NCBI GenBank assembly: GCA_027625915.1
Contig: JANTQA010000017.1
Location: 372,001 to 436,000 of the forward strand
Length of the DNA stretch: 64,000 bases
Direction of reading: 5' to 3'
DNA from: Anaeramoeba flamelloides
Taxonomy: Eukaryota; Metamonada; Anaeramoebidae
This document shows positions 1 through 11,911 of this stretch, piece after piece (the stretch's first letter is position 1; the number at the start of each line of letters is the position of its first letter). Under the pieces are notes generated by a model, which was not told the DNA's origin, ran no database searches, and saw nothing but the letters and a program-made list of their open reading frames with translations. Both the position numbers and the translations under genes were made by a program.

Positions 1-3000
1 TCTTCTTCTTCTTCTTCTTCTTCTTTTTATTATTATTATTCTTTTTTTTCTTCTTATTCTTCTTCTTCTTCTTATTATTCTTATTCTTATTACCCTTAAT
101 ATTATTATTATCATCATCATCATTATTATTATTATTTTCATTATTATTATTATTATTCTCATTATCATTACCCTTGATATTATTATTGTTATCATTATCA
201 TCATCATTATCATTGTTACCCGTTAATGAATTTAGATATTGATTCAATTTTTTTGATTTTTCATAATTAATAATTAAAAAAATTAATCTATTATAATATT
301 GTATTATCGTTTGCTTATATTGGATTTTATTATTATTATTGTTGTTATTGTTTTTATTGTTATCGGTGTTGTTAATATTGTTAGTATTATTATTATTATT
401 ATTTGTATTTTTATTCTTATTATTATTATTGTTGTTGTTTTTTAAACTATTAATTATTGAATTAATTTTATTAATAATAATACCTTTACTAATTTTATAA
501 TTTGGATTCTTTTTGTCAAATAATTTCCAACCAAAATGATAATTATTTTTTTCATTCTTAATATTAATTGATAAAAAATATAATGAAAAAAAAACATGAT
601 TAATATAACATTGCATATGAATATTATTTGTTTCAAATTCTAAAAAAAATTCAAACCATTTTTTCAAAAATCTAAAATTTTGATAACTTAATTGATTTTT
701 ATTATTTTTCATTAATTTCTTAAATGTAATTTTATCATTGTCATTATTCTTCATTATGATTTGACCCAATTCTTTTAAACCATCAAAATTTAAAAAAGTG
801 TCATAAATTAAAATTGAAAAATAATAATAATACACTTTATTAATAAATGTAATTCTTTGCCCTTTTTTTCTTAATTTTTTTTTTTTAAATAAAGAGATTT
901 CAATTAAACTAAAAAATTCTTGATTATTATTTAATGAATTTAATTTTGAATATTCATTTTTTAAAAAATGAAAAATTATCATTTGTGAATTATTTTTGAA
1001 GGCAATTTGAAAAATGGAATTCATACAAATAAGAATTTGCCTTTCTTTAAACCAATCTGGTATTAATGAAAAAACTTGAAACCAGAAATCATAAATTTCA
1101 TTTTCGTTAATATTATATATTTTTTCTCTGTTTAAATTCTCCATATTTTTTATATTTTTTTTTTTATATTTATTAATTAAATAAATATTATTTATTTGTG
1201 AAACGATTAAAGAATTCAAAAAGGTGTTTTTTTCTTTAATTTTTAATGAATTTTCGATTGGTAAATAATTAAATTTCGAATCATTTAATAAATGCTTGAT
1301 TATATAAAATATCTTTTTCGAAACATTTACCAAATCATCACTCTTCTTGTTCTTCTGATCCCGATTATTCTTGTTTTCTTGATGAATTAATTCTGGGATA
1401 AAGTTGAATAGCAATAAACAAATACCATAATTCCTTTTAGAGTTAATTAATAAATTAAATAAGTGTTCAATACTTGAATCGTCATTTCCAAAGTCAATTA
1501 TACTTAAAATGACATATGCTAAAAAGTCATCCTTAATTTTTTCCAAATTTGAATTTATCTCAAAAAGAAATTTAACTCTTGGATCGTCAATTTTTAATCT
1601 CTTGTGATATCTATTACCACATTTATCCCAAAATTTCAATTTATAAACTATTTCCCAACAATAATTCTTTTCTTTTTTTGATTTTGTTTTTAAATAATAT
1701 TCGGTAATGAGTGTTAAAATTTGGAAATGGAATTGTTTATTTAAGAATAGATTATCTATTATTGATTCCTCCTTTATTCTTCTTTCATCTGTGTTAACTT
1801 TTTGTTCTTTGTTTTGTCCTTTTTCTTGTCCTTCAACTTGATCTTGTTCTTCCACGTGTTTAATGACACCATAATTTATTTTTTCGATTAATAATTTCAC
1901 TGTTTTTATTTTTGTTTTATTAATTAGATTATTTTTGTTATTATTTATTTTGAGAAATAACCAATTGTGGAATATTTGTAAATCTGGATCTTCTTTTGGT
2001 TTCCACTTATCTAGTGGCAATTGCTCAAATCTAATGCCCAATAGATCCCCTGCAAAATTATAATGAACATAAAATAATTGTAATAAATTACTAATTAATT
2101 CTGGCCTGATATTGGTTATATTTATGAATAGGCTTTGGGTGCTATCCATTAATATTTCTTTAAATTCTTGGTGATGGCTGATAAAAAATATTTCCTCAAT
2201 GATGGTAACCAACAAATCTTTATTTTTTTTTTTTAACCCGATCCATTCAATTAATTTTATTAATGATTCCTTTTTAATACATTGTTGGAATATTGAAATG
2301 AAATCCGTTCGAAAATATGGATTATTCTGGATTAAGAGAACCCATTCATCTCGATTTTTACAAAGATTTTGAAAATTGACCATTTCTTGTTGATCTTTTA
2401 ATTCAAATTTATTATTATCATTTGTCATTTCTCCTTCTTCACCACCTTGTTCTTGTTCTTGTTCTTCTCCTTCTTCTTTCTTCTTATTATTCGTGTTCTT
2501 AATCTTTTTTTTATTTGAACTTATAAAGGTTTTACTTGATACCGATAGCATTGCCAAATGAAGTAATTTATAACAAATGGAAATTTTGACTTTATTAAAG
2601 CAAAATTTTTGAAATCCTTCTAATGAATATTTATTCTTTGTCTGATTTAATATTAAAAATGTGTTTAAAGTGATCTTTTCAATATAATTCCATCTCTGCT
2701 TGTTAGATACATTACCATTATTATCTTGCGTGTTATTGTTATTGTTCGTTTTCTTATTTTCTTCTTCCTTTAAATCATTTTTCTTATTTTCTTCTTCTTT
2801 TAAATCATTTTTCTTGTTTTCTCCCACTTTTGGTTCATTTGTTTTGTTTGTTTGCTTTTTTATAAATAAAATTTCATCGCCACTATCATTATCATTATCA
2901 TTATCATTACCATTATCATTACCATTATCATTATCGTTATCATTATCATTATCATTATCGATGTAGTTTTGTTCTTTTTTCGTTTTATTCATTTTTCTTT

Positions 3001-4669
3001 TATTTTTTTTGGGATGGCAATATTCTATGAAATAGCTTGCCAATTCACAGAGAAATTTCGAAATTTTTAATCTAAATTTAGGATAATATTTATATTTCAC
3101 AATGGCCATTGAACAAATATTCATTATCGTTTTAACAAAATTAAACAATTCCTGGATTTCATATGGTGGATTTTTCTGATTAAATAAATATTTAAAAATT
3201 CTATCTCTTGGGAAACGTTTAAAAAATATCAAATAGTCTTCTTCAAACATAACAAACCTTCTCCAATTGAATCGCATTTTATTTTTCTTCCAATGGATTA
3301 TTGGATTAATCAAAATGTTTAAATAATTAAATACAAAATGAATATTTGTCGGGTGATATTTCTTTGGGAATAAAACTAGTCTGCTGCCCCAATTTGAAGA
3401 TAAAGGGCAACTCATTAACAATGCAAAAATAAAGTCCTGCTCATCGACATTATATTCAAAGGATAAATAATTTTTGGATAAAATTCTACAATACTTTTGA
3501 ATACTGACCCGAAATGAATTGAATGGTTCCAAAAATCTGAAATTTGGAACTTTTTCTGCATTTTGTAACGCAGCCGTGATCATCCTTTCAAAGTATATCA
3601 AAATTTTGAGTTCTTCTTTTAATTGGTTTTGGAATTCCTTCTGTTGTTCCATATTCTTGTTATTGAAATTTAGACTTAGGAATTTTAAATTATCTTGTAA
3701 AAAATAATTTAAATATATTTCTGTTTTGAATTTTGATTGGGATTGATTCGAACTCGCTAAAGGTAAAATACGGTGACACTGATCAATTGCGGTGTACAGT
3801 TTGTCTTCAATTTGCTGATAAATTCCTTGATCGATGCACATAAGTTTATATGAGTAGTTATAAGTCGTTTTCCCACACTTACAATAATAATTTTCATTCT
3901 TTAATTGAACCTGCAGTGTCCATAACCGATCAAATAATGGTCCGATTTCATTGTTTGTTTTTTCAATTTCGACTGCAATTAAAATTTTTGTTCTTGTGTT
4001 TAAATAATAATTTTCAACCAACCTGAATAATTTTTTCTTTGTCAAACTAAACATATTTTTGATTCCTAATTTTTTCATTAATTTCGTGTCATGATCATAT
4101 AAGACATCTGTAGCTCGGTCTCCGTTTTTTTCTTCTTGTTTGGTTTCTTTTTCTTTTTCTTGTTCTTGTTCTTGTTCTTCTTCTTTTTGGATTTCGAACT
4201 CTATTTCCTTTTTTTTATCGTTTTTTTTATCGTTTTTTTTTTTTTTTTTTTTTTTTTTTTCTTTTTTTGGTGCATTTTTTTTTTTTGGGGGCACCATTGA
4301 ATTGTTTCTTTTTAGAATTGTCTCGGATAGATTTTTATTCGTCATGTCTTTGAATGAAATATTCGAAGAAGCGAAATTTTTTTTTTCCTTCTTCAATTTG
4401 GATCGAAATCCCTCAAAGATTTTTTTTTTTTTATTAAGCCGCAAGTCATTTTCCAGTTTGAGAGACGATTGTTCAATTTCTTGGATTTCGTTCTCATCAA
4501 CAACGTCAAAGTCAGAATTGAAATTTACAGACGAACCGTTCCCCAAAGGAATCGGCGTTAAATTTGTTTCTTCAGATTGCTTTTCTACTTTATAAAATTG
4601 TTTTTTTGTTTTGGTTCGATCGTAATCATAAAGTGGTTGGCTAGCTTTGTTCACATCCTTTTCGTTCAT
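1..4669 (-). CDS. Large helical, low-complexity protein, 3' end beyond window (possibly EPG5-like)
   Basis: One uninterrupted minus-strand frame of about 1,556 codons runs from an ATG at 4669 to the left edge. The frame is open to 4728, where a TAG could instead be a splice acceptor, so a short upstream exon is possible. Residues 1-180 are charged, with a long Lys run encoded by a T28 tract (plus strand 4233-4260) and a Glu/Gln block. Next comes a conserved-looking region with a CKCG motif (about 3870-3890). Long helical, solenoid-like segments follow, interrupted by a DN dipeptide tract (about 2880-2965), EEENKKNDLK repeats, and Asn/Lys/Asp runs near the left edge. No catalytic motif is visible. 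The 'IAVEIEKTNNEIGPLFDRLW' segment followed by a Cys-rich patch loosely recalls the autophagy tether EPG5, from memory and unverified. The missing C-terminus may hold the defining domain. Being a gene is near certain; the family is not. Confidence 0.85.
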   Translation of the reverse strand, partial: MNEKDVNKASQPLYDYDRTKTKKQFYKVEKQSEETNLTPIPLGNGSSVNFNSDFDVVDENEIQEIEQSSLKLENDLRLNKKKKIFEGFRSKLKKEKKNFASSNISFKDMTNKNLSETILKRNNSMVPPKKKNAPKKEKKKKKKKKNDKKNDKKKEIEFEIQKEEEQEQEQEKEKETKQEEKNGDRATDVLYDHDTKLMKKLGIKNMFSLTKKKLFRLVENYYLNTRTKILIAVEIEKTNNEIGPLFDRLWTLQVQLKNENYYCKCGKTTYNYSYKLMCIDQGIYQQIEDKLYTAIDQCHRILPLASSNQSQSKFKTEIYLNYFLQDNLKFLSLNFNNKNMEQQKEFQNQLKEELKILIYFERMITAALQNAEKVPNFRFLEPFNSFRVSIQKYCRILSKNYLSFEYNVDEQDFIFALLMSCPLSSNWGSRLVLFPKKYHPTNIHFVFNYLNILINPIIHWKKNKMRFNWRRFVMFEEDYLIFFKRFPRDRIFKYLFNQKNPPYEIQELFNFVKTIMNICSMAIVKYKYYPKFRLKISKFLCELASYFIEYCHPKKNKRKMNKTKKEQNYIDNDNDNDNDNDNGNDNGNDNDNDNDSGDEILFIKKQTNKTNEPKVGENKKNDLKEEENKKNDLKEEENKKTNNNNNTQDNNGNVSNKQRWNYIEKITLNTFLILNQTKNKYSLEGFQKFCFNKVKISICYKLLHLAMLSVSSKTFISSNKKKIKNTNNKKKEEGEEQEQEQGGEEGEMTNDNNKFELKDQQEMVNFQNLCKNRDEWVLLIQNNPYFRTDFISIFQQCIKKESLIKLIEWIGLKKKNKDLLVTIIEEIFFISHHQEFKEILMDSTQSLFINITNIRPELISNLLQLFYVHYNFAGDLLGIRFEQLPLDKWKPKEDPDLQIFHNWLFLKINNNKNNLINKTKIKTVKLLIEKINYGVIKHVEEQDQVEGQEKGQNKEQKVNTDERRIKEESIIDNLFLNKQFHFQILTLITEYYLKTKSKKEKNYCWEIVYKLKFWDKCGNRYHKRLKIDDPRVKFLFEINSNLEKIKDDFLAYVILSIIDFGNDDSSIEHLFNLLINSKRNYGICLLLFNFIPELIHQENKNNRDQKNKKSDDLVNVSKKIFYIIKHLLNDSKFNYLPIENSLKIKEKNTFLNSLIVSQINNIYLINKYKKKNIKNMENLNREKIYNINENEIYDFWFQVFSLIPDWFKERQILICMNSIFQIAFKNNSQMIIFHFLKNEYSKLNSLNNNQEFFSLIEISLFKKKKLRKKGQRITFINKVYYYYFSILIYDTFLNFDGLKELGQIIMKNNDNDKITFKKLMKNNKNQLSYQNFRFLKKWFEFFLEFETNNIHMQCYINHVFFSLYFLSINIKNEKNNYHFGWKLFDKKNPNYKISKGIIINKINSIINSLKNNNNNNNKNKNTNNNNNNTNNINNTDNNKNNNNNNNNKIQYKQTIIQYYNRLIFLIINYEKSKKLNQYLNSLTGNNDNDDDNDNNNNIKGNDNENNNNNNENNNNNDDDDNNNIKGNKNKNNKKKKKNKKKKKNNNNKKKKKKKKK

Positions 4670-5636
4670 TACTTCGTCGTCGTCAATGAACGATAAAGCT
4701 TGGTTGCCTTCGAATTTGGTTTTCTTTTCTATTTTTGTGTTTTATGTTAATAATCAAGATGGAAAGTATTAAACAAGAGTTAAAAAAGTCATTTTTTTTT
4801 GAGAGAGAAACAGAAAACTAAAACAATTTCAAACCATTCATTTTATCAAATATTTTGGAAAAGAATAAAAAATGTTTGCCAAATTTTACTCATTCTCGAT
4901 TTACGAAAAATTGTTCAAAAATTCAAAAACATTCTCACAAAGTTTATAAGAAATAACCCGGGTTTTGTTGGTTCTCAAAAAATCTTTACAAATATTTCCA
5001 AAATATTAAAAGAATTCTTATTTGTTGAAATATTTCTATTATAGACTGGATTGAAATGATAAAATACACACCACAAATTAAAAGTCTTTTTTTTTGAAGA
5101 AAGCTTTTATCTTTGGAGTTGAAAAAATTGTAATAAATTTCTGTTAATTTTCTCTATTTATTCAGTCTAAAAGTCTTTTTTGCTTTTATGAAAATTCTTG
5201 AAGAAACCCATGTCGAACAAAAAAAGGAATATACAGTCTATTTGTTGTAGAACAAAATTTTTATTTAGCTTGTCACAGAAACTTTTTAAACATCTTTGCA
5301 GTTCAGTATTTTTTTTCATAAAAGTCTAACTGGTGTTTGAATTAAAATGGGTAAATATTTTCACTTCCTATTCCATATTTTTCTTTTTCAAAGAGAGTTT
5401 TTAAATAACAGTCTAATTCTGTGAGAATTCTTTTCATAAAAGAATATATGGAAATTGAAAACGAAGCAAAAATTTTACGGCTTAGAAATTCAAAGTCTAG
5501 TATGCAACTAATTTACAAGATGTCTATGTATTTACAGGACCAAAATATTGTGTTCGACAATAATAATCCCTGTTTTAAAATATAATCTATGATTTTTTTT
5601 GTTCTTGTTCCAATGGCAACATCCAATTAACGCCCA

Positions 5637-7091
5637 AATCGTATACCTAAGTTCAAATCAATTTGAAAGTAAACTCCTTGATATTTTCAGTAAAATTTAA
5701 ATTAGGCATGCAATTAGTTGAAAATTTTTTGTGATTTTCTCAATTTTTTTGTAATTTTTTGTTTTTTTAAATATAAAACTTTGAGAAAGGAGTAGCCAAA
5801 GAAAATTAACTCAACAAAAAAGAGAAGAAGAAAAATAAATAAATTTTTGTTATTTTAGAAGATAAAACTGATCTTGAATTTTTCTGTTTTTTATTGATAA
5901 ATTTTCAATTTGATTCTTCATTTTTCGAATTTCTTTTTAAATAATAGAACTTTAAGAAATCAAGTCCTTATTTAATCAAGGTTTATTGTTGATTTCTTTG
6001 ATCGGTTGATGTATAGGTCTTCTTAAATAAAAAAACTGGCTTTTTATTTTGGAACACTGATTCAACTGTTAAGCACACCTTATTTTAATAGCAGTAGATC
6101 AATAAAATTCTTCTTTAAAGTTTACGTGTATTATTTTTATTCGAAGACAAATTCAAAGGTTGAGTTATCAAGACTAATAAATTCAAACAAATGTAACAAA
6201 CTATTTTTTCAATTTCCATTTTTGTAAATCTATCAACTCAACTTTCCCGACTGTTATTGATAAAGAGTATTTCAAAGACCAACTCATTTCACATGGTTTC
6301 TTCAGATTTAAAATAATAAAATATGTTATTCAAGTGTAAGGGAAAAAAGTTGTCAAACCGAAAGTGAAGTAAAAATTATCAGACCTCAATTTGAATTTAT
6401 CAGTAGTAGGAAAGGGAAACAAACCGTAGTAATCATTTTAAGGTTAATCAGTTTTTTTCTTTTTCAAAGAGAGTTGATTGTAATTCGAGAGCTTTCTTAG
6501 AAAGAATAAAAGTAAAGGAAAAATAATAAATTCGAATGATTTTCAAAATTAAAATAAAATCCAAAACATTACATAATACCCTTATTTATGGATTTTCAAT
6601 CTGAGTTCAAGTCACTTTAAAAAATTTCTTACTGTCGTCAAAACATTAGGCGGAAAACAATTTAATCCATATTTCAAAATAAAAAGCCTGTTTTTTTGTT
6701 TAAGAAGACCTATACATCAACCGATCAAAGAAACCAACAATAAACCTTAATTAAATAAGGATTTGATTTCAAAAATACTCTATTATTTAAAAAGAAATTC
6801 GAAAAATGAAGGATCAAATTGAAAATTTATCAATAAAAAACAAAAAAATTCAAGATCAGTTTTATCTTCTAAAATAACAAAAATTTATTTATTTTTCTTC
6901 TTCTCTTTTTTATTGAGTTAATTTTCTTTGGCTACTCCTTTCTCAAAGTTTTATATTTAAAAAAACAAAAAATTACAAAAAATTGAGAAAATCACAAAAA
7001 ATTTTGACCAAATGGCATTAATAATTTAAATTTTATTGAAAATCTCCAGGAGTTTACTTTCAAAATTGATTTGATCTTAGGAATACTATTG
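5637..7091. repeat. Fold-back repeat with ~420-bp inverted arms
   Basis: The left arm (about 5637-6055) is the reverse complement of the right arm (about 6668-7091), nearly perfect over some 300 bp in the middle. Shared blocks include GTATACCTAAGTTCAAATC at the outer end and GATCGGTTGATGTATAGG towards the centre. A spacer of roughly 610 bp separates the arms. A similar sequence continues outside the left arm to about 5565 and recurs at 10980-11065, so the true element may start earlier. No coding frame lies in the spacer. This fits a non-autonomous fold-back DNA transposon; the superfamily is unknown. Confidence 0.75.
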
Positions 7092-7126
7092 GGTACACAA
7101 TTAAATCTCCAATTGTATTGATATTA

Positions 7127-7621
7127 GTGAAAAAAATACTAGACATGAAAAAAATACCTAAAAAGATTAATAATTGTTCATATTAGGAAAATTGTTGTGA
7201 AATTGTAAATATTTTAAATCAAATCCTTTTTGATTTAAGAAACAAATTTTTAAATTATGACTCACTCACTTATTCGGATGATGATTAATGAAATTACACT
7301 TTTTTCAAAATACTATTCAACCAATCAAAAAACAAGAATAAAAATTATCATTTTCCCAAACTCTAGTAAACTGTCTATAAAATTCCTTTTTTTTCAAAAT
7401 ACATAGATCTACTTAGGTTATAGAAAAAATTTCTTACGTATTCTCTAGAAAACCCCACTTTAATGAACTTTAGGTTGGCTTATTCCTGTAGTAATAAAAA
7501 TTGTGGTTATTTATAAAAAGGATTTAATTACAAAAATTTGCAATTAAACACCAATTTCCCTAATTTTCACAATTAAAAATCTTGTCAGGTATATTATTTT
7601 CGCCCAAGGTATTTTTTTTCA
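7127..7621. mobile_element. MITE, GTGAAAAAAATAC family, copy 1
   Basis: The terminal inverted repeats read GTGAAAAAAATACTAGACATG on the left and, reverse-complemented, GTGAAAAAAAATACCTTGGG on the right. Both continue into a stretch resembling AATTGTGAATATTAG. The interior matches the better preserved copy at 25.57-26.06 kb along its length, including ACCAATCAAAAAACAAG and AAACTCTAGTAAAC. There is no coding capacity. A TA precedes the left end. This copy is visibly more diverged, hence older, than copy 2. Confidence 0.75.
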
Positions 7622-8439
7622 CAAGTCTATACTTATAAATTCAAATAAATTGAATAAAATTTTTAGTTAAATTTCCATTTTTGTAAATAATTTACTTAAT
7701 AAAAAAAAAAAATGAAAAATTGGTTGTGTTACAAAAGGGGTTTTTATTGAGTTGTTTTATTACTTTGAATGAATAGAGCACTTTAATCAAAGCTTATATA
7801 AAAAAATTTGTAAAACGGAAAACTAATTAAAATTTTTAATAATATTTCTTTGAATTTATCAGTATATGAAAAAAAAAAAACACAGGATTAATTTTTGATA
7901 TTTATTTTTTATGATATTATCATAGTTAATTTTAACTGTTGTCTTTTTAAAATGCAATTTAAAAATGTTTTAAAAAGGGGAAATAATGATTTTGAAAGAT
8001 TTAATTAAAGATTTTTTTTTTTTTTTATAATTGAAGAAGTGTTTATTACTCTCCAGTTGCCCTTAGACTTTTAATTTCCTTGAAGGTAATTTAAATGTAG
8101 AATCAGAGATTTCACATTTATTAATAAATTAAAATAATTTCAAACTATTTTTATAATTAAATAATTAATATTTATTTCTTTGAATTTATCATGATGTTAA
8201 TCTATTATTTTCATAAGAAGGCAATGCCTATGAAAAATGAACAATATCTTCTATTATTTCCTTATGTTCATATTTTAACATAAAGGACAAAATTTATTTG
8301 AATTTTTATTTATTACATAATAATATCTATTAAAACAGTTGGTAAATTACTCGGATTTTAGAATTGTTGAACTTGATGATTAAATTGAATATTTTTGGGT
8401 CTTGAAATTAACACTTTTATTAAAATAGTGTACATATAA

Positions 8440-8775
8440 GATTAATACATGCTTCAAAATAAAAAGAGTATTTTTTTTTTTTTTTTGTTATAGAAGACCT
8501 AAACACCAAAGATCAAAGAAACTGGCAATAAACCCTAATTAAATATAGAACTTGTTTCTAAAATTCTATTATTTTAATAATAATTCTAAAAATAAAGGAT
8601 CATATTGGAAAATTTATCCCAAAAAATAGAGACATTTTTTCGAAATAAATTATCAATTTAACAAGAATACAAAAAAAAAATGTCAATTCTGAAAGTTTTT
8701 CAAACAATTACCTTTGAATTTAAATTTACTGAAAAGATCAACGAGTTTACCTTAAAACCACTTTTCTCTTTTGGA
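8440..8775. repeat. Diverged solo arm of the 5.6-7.1 kb fold-back
   Basis: This segment matches the right arm of the fold-back at 5637-7091: AAAATAAAAAG, then AGAAGACCTA..CACCAA..GATCAAAGAAACTGGCAATAAACC, and later TTACTGAAAAGATCAACGAGTTTACC. It is clearly decayed and lacks a nearby partner in opposite orientation. Nothing coding is seen. Confidence 0.55.
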
Positions 8776-8999
8776 TATACACAGGGCAGCGAATTGACAG
8801 TTCGATTTCAACTATAAGAAAAAAAGCAGTTATTCAAAATTGAAACAAGGATTATTATTATTATTATTGTTTTTAATCGCTGAAATTTTGACTTTTAATT
8901 ATTATTAAATATTTTTTTTTTTGGTGCACCAAAAGTTCTGTAGAGTGTCTTCAAGTGTCCCATTTTACTTGAAGTTTTCTGATTCATTTATAAAATCAA

Positions 9000-10250
9000 T
9001 AGATTTTACAAGATAAAACAGAAAACCGCAAAATAACTAAAGACAATTTTTTTAATTTGAATAAAAAAAAGAAAATTGAAGAAATATTCTTTTCATTTCT
9101 TCAATTAAAAAAATGGTAGAAAGGAGTTTTCCAAAATTAGAATAAATTTAGTAAATTCTTCAATTTGACTCTATTTATTTATAATTATGTAATAACTAAC
9201 GACCATTTCAGTCAAGTATTGTTACGTATTGTATAGTACATCAAGTACCTTGGTTTTTTTTTATAATTTAAGAATTAAACAGAAAATTTCTTCAATTTAC
9301 TTTTTATACCTCAAAGTAAAAAAAAAACCTAACAACTGTTTTCTTGAGGTTTTCTGTTTTATTTGTAAATATTTTAATTTGCCAAATAAACAGAAATAAC
9401 TAGAAAATGTAATGGTACCTATCCCGAATTTAAAATAGAAGAGAATAATCTTTGATTTTACTCTATCCCTTGAAAATTAAAAAAAAAACCTAAATGAAAG
9501 TACATTAGAGTGCCGTAAATTACGTAGGTTTTTTTTTAATTTAAGAAACAACCAGAAAATTTTCTTTTTATTTCTCAAATTAAAATAAATCTAATGGCAG
9601 TTTTTTTGAGATTTTCTATTTTATCTTTAAAATCAATTGATTTTACATATAAACAGAAAACCCACCAAAAACAAATTTTGCTTTTACAGAATTAAATAGA
9701 ATCAAGTAAAATCTTAAATTTTATTCAAAATTTTGAAATTCGAAAAAACTCAACTACAAAAAATATTAAAAAAAGAATGGCCCAACTTCTATCTTAAAAC
9801 TAAGAAATTTCACAAATTATCTAAATAGAAATTCATATTATTATGATAAGAATTAAAAAAAAAAAAATCTTACAATTTATATAAAAAATACCATAACTCT
9901 GAAATAGATGAAAATATCGATAATTTTTTATAGAAATGTCTATTCTATAAAGAAAATGGAACAATTTGGATTAAAGATTTAATTCAAATTAATAAAAACA
10001 ATCGAGAATAATATTTTGACATTATTCAAAATAAATAATCATTATTTATTCTATCATTGGTCTTGATAAAGAGAATTTTGATTATTTATTGAAATTTCTA
10101 AAAATAATTTAGAAATTAGAAAAGTGACATAGATTGCTGTCAAGTACCATAAAGTGCCTAGGTTTCCCAGAATTTAAAAGAAATGAATAAAATCTATGAT
10201 TTTGCTCATTTCTTTTGAATCCTGGAAAATACAAGTGCTGTAAGAGGAAA
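9000..10250. repeat. Interspersed repeat, copy A (others at 30.3-31.1 and ~57.0 kb)
   Basis: The block matches 30300-31130 in the same orientation. Shared pieces include the AGAAAACC / GGTTTTTTT boundary motifs, 'GATAATTTTTTAT' with its flanks, 'GATTATTTATTGA', and 'TCAAGTACCATAAAGTGCCTAGG' against a decayed version. Sub-blocks of AAAAAACCTA and TAGGTTTTTTT recur in both orientations inside it, giving many small inverted repeats. No frame is open. Its nature (decayed transposon or satellite-like) is unresolved. Confidence 0.5.
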
Positions 10251-10979
10251 TCAATTTCCTCTCTTCATATTAAAACAAAAATAAATTATTTCTTTATTTT
10301 TTTTTAAAAAAAAAAAAATTCATATATAAACATTCATTCAAATACATAATAATTATCAGATCGATCTTCAAATACTAAAAATCATAAGAACTTCTACTAA
10401 AAATTTGATAATGGTATTTGATTTTTGAGGAACTGTAAACCATAATCACCTTAAAATCACAAATCGAAAAAGGGTAGATTATTTTGTTTGGTTTTGATAA
10501 AGTTTTGTTTCTTATTAATCTTGGTTTTAGTCAAAATATTTACTTTATTATCTCTTTAATTAGCCTAATCATAGAAATAAAACCTTTCAATTGTCGGTGT
10601 AATAAGTTATTTTTCTCTCCCCTGACCAAAGAAAATTCAAGTTCTGTTACTCAAAAAATCTATACAGACCTATTTAACCTCTCTTTCAAAATAAAACCTG
10701 TATTTATTTGTTTTTTCAACCAAATAGATTTAATGTGAGAAAAGTAAAATAGCTAAATAAAATAAAAAAAAGTTGGGTTCTTAAAGCTCAGTAAATAATT
10801 ATTAAATTTTGCAAATGAAAGATCAAATGTTGAAAATTTTTTTGGAAAAATAATAGTCAATTTCTTCATCGGGCTTTTTAAAAAAACTATAAAGCCAAAA
10901 AATTTTCCAAAATGTCCCATTAGTATAAAATTTCAAGAACTACATTCCTACAGTAATCAAAATAATGCGTGCACAACAA

Positions 10980-11485
10980 CTATAATCCGTGTTTTAAAAT
11001 ATAATCCGTTCTTTTTTTTCTTCTTGTACCAAGGTAACATACAATCAACTACCAAATAGTATACCTAAGTTCAAATCAATTTTGAAAGTAAACTCCTGGA
11101 TATTTTCAGTAAAAATTAAATTATTAATTTATTTTATTGGAAATTTTCTAAAATTCTCAATTTTTTTTGATTTTTTTAATTTTATTGATTAAACTTTTGT
11201 TCTATTTTTTAAGATAAATTTTCTAATTTGATCCTTAATTTTTCGAATTTCTTTTTAAATAATAGACTTTTAAGAAACCAATACCATAGTTTTTTAGGGT
11301 TTATTATCAGTTTCTTTGATCGGTTGATGTATAGAACTTCTATTACAAAAAAACACTTTTTTTATTTTGGAACACGCTTTAAATTTTTTTACATGCTTTA
11401 ATTTGACAATAGTAATTTAAAATTTACTGAAAAGATCAAGGATTTTACCTACAAAATTGATTTGGTATCAGGTAAACTTTATTCC
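10980..11485. repeat. Internally deleted copy of the 5.6 kb fold-back
   Basis: Positions 10980-11375 match the left arm of the fold-back plus its outer flank (GTATACCTAAGTTCAAATC, GATCGGTTGATGTATAG, TTTATTTTGGAACAC). Positions about 11420-11480 match the outer end of the right arm (ACTGAAAAGATCAAGGATTT, CAAAATTGATTTG). The central spacer and most of the right arm are missing. Confidence 0.6.
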
Positions 11486-11726
11486 AATAAATTATATTTT
11501 GTTATGGCGAAAGATAAAAAAAAAAAAACAAGGGTTAAATTATTGTTATATCCCAGTTTTAAAAACACTACTTTAGAAACATAACTCCAAATTCAATCCA
11601 ACTTTTTTTTTAATAGACCTTCGTACATATTTTCCAATTCCACCAAAATTTTGGATCACATTTATCATTTTTTCTTCTTCAAAACTTTCTTTGTTCCTTT
11701 TTATTTTTAAATTCAGAATTGTAGGG

Positions 11727-11879
11727 ATGATTAACGAAATCTTAAAACTTCAAGACATTTTGCAGGAAAGAAAAAAAGATATGAGGATTGAGAATCAAAT
11801 AGGTGTCATTGACGATATTTTAGGTTTAATTAAATTATATTCTGCCGGATTGACCGAATTTAACATTCGTGAAGAAGGT

Positions 11880-11911
<32 letters not shown>

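Larger units (their letters stand above)
4729..11726. other. Gene-free, repeat-rich intergenic region
   Basis: No coding frame stands out here. Short open frames near 4800 and 10484 have no codon bias or domain signal. The stretch holds a fold-back element (about 5.6-7.1 kb), solo pieces of its arms (8.4-8.8 and 11.0-11.5 kb), a MITE (7.13-7.62 kb) and a long interspersed repeat (about 9.0-10.25 kb). All are listed separately. The rest is A/T-rich sequence with no structure I can name. Confidence 0.7.

Noticed and set aside
1-240. CTT/ATT trinucleotide microsatellite at the left edge
   Set aside because: It is in frame within gene 1, encoding Lys/Asn/Asp runs, so it is protein-coding low complexity rather than a separate repeat locus.
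2700-2966. Plus-strand frame rich in Ser/Leu/Phe
   Set aside because: It is the antisense of the DN and EEENKKNDLK repeats of the long minus-strand gene.
4140-4595. Plus-strand frame of 151 codons, Phe/Ser-rich
   Set aside because: Antisense shadow of the Lys/Glu-rich N-terminus of gene 1.
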